NCBI GenBank assembly: GCA_902800815.1 | Contig: CADCGB010000001.1 | Span: 109,446 to 173,445 of the forward strand | Direction of reading: 5' to 3' | DNA: 64,000 bases | From: Fibrobacter succinogenes | GTDB lineage: Bacteria; Fibrobacterota; Fibrobacteria; Fibrobacterales; Fibrobacteraceae | Part shown: positions 44,946-53,085 of the stretch, piece by piece | How the letters are laid out: every line of letters starts with the position of its first letter | Position numbering within the stretch: position 1 is the stretch's first letter | The notes under the pieces: generated by a model | Database searches by the model: none | Seen by the model: only the letters and a program-made list of their open reading frames with translations | What the model was told of the DNA's origin: nothing | Program-made: the position numbers and the translations under genes

Positions 44946-47111
44946 ATGAAAAAAAAGTTTGCATATCTTCCTAGATTGTTTTTGCTGGTTAGTGTCTTCG
45001 TCCTTGCCTCTTGCGGTGAAGATTCCACAACTCAGAATGTGAGCCGGGCTGAATCGGCAATGGATGATGTTGCTGATGAATCACTTTTGCCACCATGCAA
45101 TGAAGATAATGAAGGAATAGTCGTTCTCGTCAAGAGCGATATGCTGATCAGAGTCTGTATTGATGGAAAATGGCACGTTCCTGTCAGTGGTGTTGAAGTG
45201 AAATATTCGTGTACCACGCAGGAACTCCTTGATGGCAGCGGCGTTAAAGTTGTTTGCGGGGGTGACTCCGTAGGGGTCGTTTATAGTGGTGCCGATGGCG
45301 ATAATGGGCTAAATGGCGATAACTGCAAGGTTGAGCAGGGCGAGGATTCCTCGCAGATCATAATCTCTTGTGGAGAAGTCTCGACGACCATAATCCTTGC
45401 CTACAGTAGTTCTTCTAATAAGGCTCTTTCTTCAAGTGTGCCTAGTTCTTCGAGCGAGGCCCCGCCAGAATCAAGTAGTGAACCCGAGGAAGATGACTCT
45501 GAACCGGTTTCGTTAGACTCCTTGAAGGGCTATTCCCAAAAGGGCCCCTTTGTCAAGGGATCAATTGTTAATTTGTACGAGTTGGCGGATGGCCGCACGT
45601 TAAGGCAGACAAACGGAAACTTTGTTAGCACGATTAAGTCGGATGACGGTTTTTTTAAGATTATGGCGCGTAATTTGGTTAGCCAATATGCCCTGCTTCA
45701 GGCAACAGGCTACTATCGTAATGAAGTGAGTGGCGAAAAGACTACGGCTAAGTTGATGCTTTTCGGATTGACGGATGTTTCTGCTCGCACAACGGCAAAT
45801 GTGAACCTGTTAACCCACCTAGAATATGACCGGGTTTATTACCGGGTTACACATGATAAACTAAGGTTCACAGAGGCGAAACGGTGGGCGCAACGTGAAA
45901 TCCTTACGGCATTCCGTATTGATACGGCTGGCGTAGAAAGTTTCGAGGACTTGAATGTTGTCGGGAGTGGCAAAGGCGATGCAGCCTTGCTGGCTATTTC
46001 AATCCTGCTGCAGGGAGACCGCGATATAGCGCACTTGACAGAATTACTTTCGGAACTATCTAAGGACTTGGAAATAGATGGCGAGTGGAGTAATGGGGAA
46101 ACCCGAAAATCGATTGCGGAATGGGCAATGTTTGCTGAGGCCGGGGGCCGGTATGCTGATTTCAGGAAAAATGTCCAGTCGTGGGGGCTGAGTAATTCTG
46201 TGCCTGATTTTGAATCGATTCTTCACCATTTCTGGAGCCAGGAACTGTTCGGAAAGGATTTGTGTGATGAACATGACGAAGGCGAGGTTTTTGAAATCTT
46301 GTATGACTACAATAAAAGGTATTTCACTTGCAAGGATGGCTATATTAGGTCGGCTGATTATTGGGAACGGTTGGTTGGTCGCACCTGCTCTGAAAAAAAT
46401 GAAGGCGAGAGTGCGGTGTATCGTCCATCGGGTGCCAATTATGAGTGGAAAATGCTCTGTAGCAGTGGTGCCTGGACGAAAGTTCAGAGAAATCTTTCTG
46501 AAGGTGCACGGATAGGGACTATAACGGATTCCCGCGATGGCGAAGTCTACAAGACGGTCTACATCGGCAAGTACAACTGGATGGCTGAACATTTGAGGTT
46601 CCGTTATCTTGCGCCTACGGCAGAAGAGGATTCGTCGAGTACGTGTAGTGAATCTGAATGCGAGGAGGTGGGGCGCCGCTATTTCTGGTCTGCTGCTGTA
46701 GATTCTACGGCGTTGGCCAATGATCCCGAGAATCCCCGGACTTGCGGGAATGGTGGCTACGATTGTCCGACGGGCTTTGTGAGGGGAATATGCCCTGAGG
46801 GCTGGCACCTGCCCACACTAGAGGAAACGAATAGCCTGTTAGAACTTGAAAATGTGCCGTATTCCTTATACGCACTGGGGAGCACAAGTCTTGATTTCTA
46901 CGAAAAGGGGGAAATCTCGCCCTACATTACGGACGTATATGGTTTTGCGATGAAACTGACAAGCTATGATGCTCGATTTTGGAGTGCCGTACAGACGGTA
47001 GATGATGGCGCATTCACGTTCTGTGTGCATCTAGATACTGCCTATGTTGAACGTGAATGGATGCGATATAGTAGCGGTTATATTCGCTGCGTAGAGGATT
47101 ACGAAGACTAA
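44946..47111 (+). CDS. FISUMP lipoprotein, tandem paralogue 3 of 6
   Basis: TAGGAGG precedes the ATG; lipobox V-L-A-S-C. V-V-C-G-G-D-S-V-G-V is followed by four Gly-x-x triplets, then a Ser-rich linker, the QKGPF module (Y-S-Q-K-G-P-F-V-K-G-S, N-V-N-L-L-T-H-L-E-Y), a short cysteine-bearing region and the FISUMP domain (I-T-D-S-R-D-G-E-V-Y, W-M-A-E-H-L, C-P-E-G-W-H-L-P, I-R-C-V-E). The start is 10 bases after the previous stop. Confidence 0.87.
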   Translation: MKKKFAYLPRLFLLVSVFVLASCGEDSTTQNVSRAESAMDDVADESLLPPCNEDNEGIVVLVKSDMLIRVCIDGKWHVPVSGVEVKYSCTTQELLDGSGVKVVCGGDSVGVVYSGADGDNGLNGDNCKVEQGEDSSQIIISCGEVSTTIILAYSSSSNKALSSSVPSSSSEAPPESSSEPEEDDSEPVSLDSLKGYSQKGPFVKGSIVNLYELADGRTLRQTNGNFVSTIKSDDGFFKIMARNLVSQYALLQATGYYRNEVSGEKTTAKLMLFGLTDVSARTTANVNLLTHLEYDRVYYRVTHDKLRFTEAKRWAQREILTAFRIDTAGVESFEDLNVVGSGKGDAALLAISILLQGDRDIAHLTELLSELSKDLEIDGEWSNGETRKSIAEWAMFAEAGGRYADFRKNVQSWGLSNSVPDFESILHHFWSQELFGKDLCDEHDEGEVFEILYDYNKRYFTCKDGYIRSADYWERLVGRTCSEKNEGESAVYRPSGANYEWKMLCSSGAWTKVQRNLSEGARIGTITDSRDGEVYKTVYIGKYNWMAEHLRFRYLAPTAEEDSSSTCSESECEEVGRRYFWSAAVDSTALANDPENPRTCGNGGYDCPTGFVRGICPEGWHLPTLEETNSLLELENVPYSLYALGSTSLDFYEKGEISPYITDVYGFAMKLTSYDARFWSAVQTVDDGAFTFCVHLDTAYVEREWMRYSSGYIRCVEDYED

Positions 47112-47147
47112 CTTTTTGAGTTGGACTTTTTTGAAAAGGTTGCTGCT

Positions 47148-50036
47148 ATGCTAAATAAGAAACTCTCATTTCTTGCCATCCTTGCGGCTGTATTGTTTGC
47201 CGCATGTGGGGATTCTTCTACCGAAAGGATTGTTGATGACCGGCTTGTCGTCACTAATGTGGCAGAACTCCCTGCATGTGACGTTTCGAACGAGGGCGAA
47301 CAGATTCTTGTAAAAGACGAAGGCTCCGTGCGTGTTTGTGCCGATAACAAGTGGTTTTCGTCAGTGGGCGATACCTTGTACGAGCAAAGTGGGAAACTTT
47401 TGTGCAAGACCGAAAAGTTGACTGATAGTTCCGGCATAAAGATTATATGCAATGGAGACTCGGTGGGTGTGGTGTATAATGGTGCTGACGGCGCTAAAGG
47501 TGAAGATGGCGCAGATGGCGCTCCAGGACAGCAGGGGTCTCAGGGATTTAAGGGTTTGCCGGGGACGGATGGTGCAGAAGGGCTTAAAGGCGAAAAGGGG
47601 ATTGATGGTGTAGAAGGGGATGCTGGTGCGGATGGTGCCAGTTGTACACTTAAGACGGTCGATGAATTGTCTGTGCGAGTCTACTGCGGTAAAGATTCCG
47701 TGACGCTCTACATTGGTGAAATGCCAGACACGTCAAGTGTCGGTATAGAGTTGGATTCCGAGAAAGTTGCAATTTCCCTGGACGAAATGTCCGGCGCTTC
47801 GCAGAAGGGGCCATTCCTTTCGGGGTCAAAAGTTCGCGCATTCGAACTTCAGGATGGACGCACCTTAAAGCAGACGGGTAACATTTTTAATGGCAAAATT
47901 ATGAATGACAATGGCGAGTTCAAGATTAATGCCCGCACATTGATGAGCCAATACCTGGCGCTTGAGGCGACAGGATTCTATCGCAACGAAGTGACGGGAA
48001 AGAATTCCAATTCTGAACTGACTTTGTTTGCCATTACAGATGTTAGTGAAAGAAGCGTGGCGAATATGAACCTGCTCACGCATCTGGAATACGAACGCGT
48101 GAATTATTTGGTGACGAAAGGTAAAATGAAGGTCTATGCGGCCAAAAAGCAAGCGCAGGAAGAAATTTTCTGGATACTTTTGATTGATGCCTCTGATTTC
48201 AGTAACTCCGAAGACCTGAATATAGCAGGAAGTAGCGACGAAGACGGCGCGTTGTTAGCGTTCTCGGTGATGTTCCAGGGCGACCGCACCGTGGCTGAAC
48301 TGACGGAACTTTTAACGCGAATTTCGACCGACATGGAAAAAGATGGCGTGTGGGATGACGCTACAACCCGTATGAATATAGCAGAGTGGAGTGCCGATGC
48401 CGATAGTGCGGGGCGCCTAGCGGTGATTCGTAATAATGTAAAGAATTGGGGACTTTCGGAGATGGTGCCAAATTTCGAGAAATATATACGCCATTTCTGG
48501 TATACCGAATATGGATTGGGTGAATGTACTGCTGATAGTGCCGATACGGTGAAAGCGGCTACTGCGGGCAAGCGTAAGGATTCCAAGACGCGTTACATCT
48601 GTAAGGCCGATTCTGCGGGTGAATTCCATTGGGAGGTTGCTTCTGACTACGAGAAAGACACGTACTTGTGGGAGCCCGGTGGAGATGCTGAACTTAAAGC
48701 GGGTGCGGTGACTGGCGTGTACTACATATATGATGCCGTAAAGGCGTCTTGGCGCATCGCCACGGTGGTAGAACAGACTTTGGGCGGTTGCAGTGAAACG
48801 ATAGCAAGTGATGACTCTAGAAATACGGCCCGTTTTAACGGCTATATGTACAAGTGCGAAAATCACAACTGGGTAAGATACTCCAATTTTGTAGAGAATG
48901 TGCAGGACTGGGTCCCAGGAACCGATGGTGACTTGAAAAATGTGGACGGTGCTTATTCTGTATTCGATGAAGCCGAAGGTGGGTGGCGAGAGGCAAGCGT
49001 ATTGGATTATACGCTTGGTCTCAATGGCTGCACGACAAACCGTGTTGGTGAAATGGGAATGGCTGCGACGGATTATAAATATTACCGGTGCGAATCAGAC
49101 CATCAGTGGACTGTAATAACTGACAAGGCCGTTTACAATATGGCGGGAATTGAGTGCATGGAAGATGGTGTGTTTATGAAAGGCTTAGTTGATACCCGAT
49201 CTTATTTTGTGTGTGATGCAGGGGTATGGCGCGAGGCTACTGTTGTAGAAGAACAACTTGGTGAAGCATGCACTATTGCAAAAAACGGAATGTTTAACAG
49301 TGATTCCACGAGGGTTTGCGAAAAAGGCGACTTCCGATATGCGACACTGTATGACTTTGAGGTGGGTCAGAAAAAATACCTTAACCCCGATATTGAATAT
49401 GGTGAACTTTATGATAAACGCGACGGTCGCACCTACAAGACTGTCGTAATAAACGGATTCAATATAATGGCAGAAAACTTGAATTATGCTGATGAAGGTG
49501 AAAATCCTTATCTAATAAACAATAACTGGTGCTATCATGACGATACCACGAACTGCCTGAAGGGTGGGCGGTTCTATACGTGGACGGCGGCAATGGATAT
49601 TGACCCCAAATGGAAAAATAGGAATCTGCCGGAGGGTGTGATAAAAAAACAACACCGGGGTATTTGCCCGCAAGGGTGGCATATTTTAGGGATAGATGAA
49701 TGGGAGTCGATTAATCCTGGATTTTGGAATTATACCAAGAATAATTTTCCCCATCACCAAGCGGTTGGCTTTCCTCGATGGGGGGATGCCACCAATGAAG
49801 GCGGCCTTTCGATATTGCCTGTAGGCTATAGACTGGATTTTTTACATAGCAGTTGTGCCGATGGTGAGTTTAATGATGGTCCCTGGTGTGCGACCGTAGG
49901 CTCAACAACTTTTCTCTGTACTGTGTCTGGAGATGATTGGCAGTGGCATAGCATTTGTTTCGGTACCGCTTGCTATACTGGTTCTGATTCTGATGGAATC
50001 TCTGTGCGTTGTGTTCAGGATTATCCTGAAGAATAA
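47148..50036 (+). CDS. FISUMP lipoprotein with collagen-like stretch, tandem paralogue 4 of 6
   Basis: The ATG at 47148 gives lipobox F-A-A-C; an in-frame TTG lies 27 bases upstream and the ribosome site (AAGG) is weak. The usual N-terminal domain with I-I-C-N-G-D-S-V-G-V runs into 18 Gly-X-Y triplets (47481-47642). The QKGPF module, several cysteine repeats of the type Y-x-C-x-x-x-x-W-R-x-A-T-x-x-E-x-x-L-G, and a FISUMP domain follow. The W-R-x-A-T repeats are the same unit found in the phosphatase lipoproteins at 24-31 kb. At 962 residues it is longer than paralogues 1-3. Confidence 0.87.
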   Translation: MLNKKLSFLAILAAVLFAACGDSSTERIVDDRLVVTNVAELPACDVSNEGEQILVKDEGSVRVCADNKWFSSVGDTLYEQSGKLLCKTEKLTDSSGIKIICNGDSVGVVYNGADGAKGEDGADGAPGQQGSQGFKGLPGTDGAEGLKGEKGIDGVEGDAGADGASCTLKTVDELSVRVYCGKDSVTLYIGEMPDTSSVGIELDSEKVAISLDEMSGASQKGPFLSGSKVRAFELQDGRTLKQTGNIFNGKIMNDNGEFKINARTLMSQYLALEATGFYRNEVTGKNSNSELTLFAITDVSERSVANMNLLTHLEYERVNYLVTKGKMKVYAAKKQAQEEIFWILLIDASDFSNSEDLNIAGSSDEDGALLAFSVMFQGDRTVAELTELLTRISTDMEKDGVWDDATTRMNIAEWSADADSAGRLAVIRNNVKNWGLSEMVPNFEKYIRHFWYTEYGLGECTADSADTVKAATAGKRKDSKTRYICKADSAGEFHWEVASDYEKDTYLWEPGGDAELKAGAVTGVYYIYDAVKASWRIATVVEQTLGGCSETIASDDSRNTARFNGYMYKCENHNWVRYSNFVENVQDWVPGTDGDLKNVDGAYSVFDEAEGGWREASVLDYTLGLNGCTTNRVGEMGMAATDYKYYRCESDHQWTVITDKAVYNMAGIECMEDGVFMKGLVDTRSYFVCDAGVWREATVVEEQLGEACTIAKNGMFNSDSTRVCEKGDFRYATLYDFEVGQKKYLNPDIEYGELYDKRDGRTYKTVVINGFNIMAENLNYADEGENPYLINNNWCYHDDTTNCLKGGRFYTWTAAMDIDPKWKNRNLPEGVIKKQHRGICPQGWHILGIDEWESINPGFWNYTKNNFPHHQAVGFPRWGDATNEGGLSILPVGYRLDFLHSSCADGEFNDGPWCATVGSTTFLCTVSGDDWQWHSICFGTACYTGSDSDGISVRCVQDYPEE
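47481..47642 (+). repeat. Collagen-like coding repeat, 18 Gly-X-Y triplets
   Basis: An unbroken Gly-X-Y run in tandem paralogue 4. Comparable runs lie at 50416-50568 and 53416-53577; paralogues 1-3 have only three or four triplets at the same place. Confidence 0.85.
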
Positions 50037-50079
50037 TAGATGTTGAATTGTGGAGAATGGTTGAAAGCGAGGTGATATT

Positions 50080-53064
50080 ATGAAAAGGCAGACTGTTGGC
50101 TTATTTATTTTTTGTGCTTTGTTCTTGTTGGCCTGTGGCGAAGAAACGGTTTCCGAAAGGATCCTGAATAATAGTATTTCTGTGGTTTCGAGTATTGCCG
50201 AACTTCCCGAATGTGGAAAAAGTAACGACGGGGAACAGGTCTTGGTAAAAGAGGAATCGTCTGTCCGGGTATGCTCTGGTGGCAAGTGGTTTGCCGTTGT
50301 TGGCGATACCGTCTACTTACAAGATGAAAGTTTTGCATGTTATGCAGAAAAACTACTTGATGGCTCCGGTACAAAAATATTGTGCAACGGAGATTCTGTT
50401 GGTGTTGTGTTGAACGGTGAAAATGGTGCGAATGGCGAAGATGGCGCCGATGGGAAGAAAGGCCCCCGGGGTATACGCGGTGAGCAGGGAGATGACGGAG
50501 AACCCGGTCTGCGGGGAGTTAAAGGTGATTCTGGCGCTGTGGGCGACGTAGGTAAAAACGGAATCGGGTGCTCGATAAAGGAAATTGACGAAGTCTCTGT
50601 CCGGGTCGTTTGTGCGGTCGATTCAACGACGCTCTACATTGGGGATGCTCCTATGGAACTTGATTCCGAAAAGGTGGCGGTGTCGCTAGACGAAGTTTCT
50701 GGTGCATCGCAAAAGGGGCCTTACCTGTCGGGCTCCAAGGTGAGTGCCTACGAGATTTCGGATGGCCGCACTCTGAAGCAGACTGGCAATGTGTTTAGCG
50801 GCAAAATTGCAAACGACAAGGGCGAATTTAGGATAAATTCCCGGTCCTTGGTCAGCCAATACTTGTCGCTGGAAGCGACTGGCTATTACCGCAACGAGGT
50901 GACGGGTAAAAATTCCGATGCCGAATTGACGTTGCGTGCGATTACGGACGTTAGCGAACGCAGTGTCGTAAACGTAAACCTGCTGACGCATCTGGAATAT
51001 GAACGCGTGAATTATCTGGTAACTAAGGAAAAAATGAAGGTTTGGGCGGCAAAAAAGCAGGCGCAAAATGAAATATTTGGAATGATGTTTATTAATGCGG
51101 AAGATTTTGACAACTCCGAAGACTTGAATATTGCTGGGAGCAGTGACGAGGATGCAGCCCTGCTTGCCTTTTCTATACTTTTGCAGGGGGATCGTAGTGT
51201 ATCGCAACTTTCGGAACTTTTAACGAAAATTGCGAAAGACATGGAAGAGGATGGAATTTGGAATGACTATTCTACAAAAGATTCAATTGCTGAATGGGCT
51301 ATAAAAGCTGATACTTCGGGATTACTTGATTCAATTCGTAAAAATGTCTTGAGTTGGGGACTATCGGCAATGGTGCCTAATTTTGAAAAGTATGTACGCC
51401 ACTTTTGGTATGTACAGTATAACCTTGATGAATGCAACGGGGATAGTGCGGGAATTGTAAATTGGGGGTGGATTTGTAAGGATGTGGATGAGCCGAATGA
51501 AGATTATCGCTGGGTTGTTGCGAGTGATTTAGAACGAGATACCTATCAGTGGGAACCGGGTGAAGATGGTGAAATAAGACTTACTATTGGTGAAAATAAA
51601 TATGTATATGATAGCGCATTTGGTCAGTGGCGCTCAACGACTGCTTTTGAAGATGACTTAGGTGCCTGTGTTGAAAGTATAGAAAATGATGATTCGAAAA
51701 ATACAGGGTATTTTGACTGCGGTGCTGCTCATGTGTCGTATTATAAAAGGGAACGAGATTGCCGCTACATTGATGGATACAACCTAGATGGTGACTGGGT
51801 TTACTGGGAACGCGGATGGTATAGATGTATAGATCGCAAATGGACTCCGACGACGGCACTGTATGTGGATACGCGAAACTGGAAACCGGGCAATGATGCC
51901 GATGTAGTGAAGGGGGATAGTTCAGATGCGTTCTATGTTTACGATGAGCTGGAATCGGTATGGCACAAGGCGAACGAACAGGATTCTACACTTGGATTGA
52001 ACGGGTGCACTACGAAACGGACTGGTGAAATCCAGAAAAGTGCGAAAGACGGTGAATACTATGGTTGTGCATCGGACCACCGTTGGCTTGTAATACCGGA
52101 AAAGGTTATTGCAAATACAAATGGATATGAATGTGTAGAGGGCACTATGCAGCCTGGCAAAGATGATTCTAATATCCATTTTGTTTGCGAGTTGGGCCTT
52201 TGGCGAGAGGCGACGGTAGAAGAAGAACAACTTGGGGAAATGATGGTTTGTACGGCGGCAAATGAAGGTGCGTTCACTAAAGATTCTTCAAAAATCTGTA
52301 AAAGATACCCGTGGTCGTGGAAAGAAGAATATCGGTTACGTGGAGTGTGTCTCTATGATTTTGATGTCTATCCGAATCACTTCTTCAACCCGGAACTGGA
52401 ATATGGCGAACTTTATGATAATCGTGACGGGCGTACCTATAGAACCATAGAAATAAATGGCATTACCGTAATGGCGGAGAACTTGAATTATGCCGGTGGA
52501 AGTGAATACCGTTACCTGATTGACAATAACAAATGCTATGACAACGACTCCATTAATTGCTTGAAAGGGGGGCGGCTCTACACATGGAGTGCAGCGATGA
52601 ACGTTGACCCTAAATGGAATTTTTCTTCTACGGGGCTAGCGGATGGTCTGATTGAAAACCCGCATCGGGGGATTTGCCCTGAAGGTTGGCACATCCCAAC
52701 GGTAGAGGAATGGGCCGCGTTGATTGATGGGTATGTAGTGACTGTAGGTTATCATGAGTATGATTTGGGCGGCCTGTATGCCTCGGGTGGGTTCCATATC
52801 TACGATGAATTGGTGGCGACGAATACTAGTGGCTTGACAATCCTTCCGAGTGCAACAAACGGTGGTGGATTTGATGGATATTATGGAGGATATTATCCGG
52901 GATTCTGGAGTACATCTACGGATAACATGGATGAACCGATATCGCTTGTGGTTGATTATGTAACTTATGAAGTTCTTTATTATGGAAATATGATAGGGTC
53001 TGTTGCTGGATATAAAAATGAGGCTAGATATAATCCTGTGCGTTGTATGAAGGATTCTGAGTAA
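50080..53064 (+). CDS. FISUMP lipoprotein with collagen-like stretch, tandem paralogue 5 of 6
   Basis: GAGGTGA precedes the ATG; lipobox L-L-A-C. It has the same order as paralogue 4: I-L-C-N-G-D-S-V-G-V, 17 Gly-X-Y triplets (50416-50568), C-S-I-K-E-I-D-E, the QKGPF module with S-Q-K-G-P-Y (Tyr in place of Phe), repeated W-R-x-A-T units and a final FISUMP domain (Y-D-N-R-D-G-R-T-Y, V-M-A-E-N-L-N-Y, C-P-E-G-W-H-I-P, V-R-C-M-K). With 994 residues it is the longest of the set. Confidence 0.87.
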   Translation: MKRQTVGLFIFCALFLLACGEETVSERILNNSISVVSSIAELPECGKSNDGEQVLVKEESSVRVCSGGKWFAVVGDTVYLQDESFACYAEKLLDGSGTKILCNGDSVGVVLNGENGANGEDGADGKKGPRGIRGEQGDDGEPGLRGVKGDSGAVGDVGKNGIGCSIKEIDEVSVRVVCAVDSTTLYIGDAPMELDSEKVAVSLDEVSGASQKGPYLSGSKVSAYEISDGRTLKQTGNVFSGKIANDKGEFRINSRSLVSQYLSLEATGYYRNEVTGKNSDAELTLRAITDVSERSVVNVNLLTHLEYERVNYLVTKEKMKVWAAKKQAQNEIFGMMFINAEDFDNSEDLNIAGSSDEDAALLAFSILLQGDRSVSQLSELLTKIAKDMEEDGIWNDYSTKDSIAEWAIKADTSGLLDSIRKNVLSWGLSAMVPNFEKYVRHFWYVQYNLDECNGDSAGIVNWGWICKDVDEPNEDYRWVVASDLERDTYQWEPGEDGEIRLTIGENKYVYDSAFGQWRSTTAFEDDLGACVESIENDDSKNTGYFDCGAAHVSYYKRERDCRYIDGYNLDGDWVYWERGWYRCIDRKWTPTTALYVDTRNWKPGNDADVVKGDSSDAFYVYDELESVWHKANEQDSTLGLNGCTTKRTGEIQKSAKDGEYYGCASDHRWLVIPEKVIANTNGYECVEGTMQPGKDDSNIHFVCELGLWREATVEEEQLGEMMVCTAANEGAFTKDSSKICKRYPWSWKEEYRLRGVCLYDFDVYPNHFFNPELEYGELYDNRDGRTYRTIEINGITVMAENLNYAGGSEYRYLIDNNKCYDNDSINCLKGGRLYTWSAAMNVDPKWNFSSTGLADGLIENPHRGICPEGWHIPTVEEWAALIDGYVVTVGYHEYDLGGLYASGGFHIYDELVATNTSGLTILPSATNGGGFDGYYGGYYPGFWSTSTDNMDEPISLVVDYVTYEVLYYGNMIGSVAGYKNEARYNPVRCMKDSE
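50416..50568 (+). repeat. Collagen-like coding repeat, 17 Gly-X-Y triplets
   Basis: An unbroken Gly-X-Y run in tandem paralogue 5, right after C-N-G-D-S-V-G-V. Confidence 0.85.
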
Positions 53065-53085
53065 AATTTTTATGCCGAGGTAATT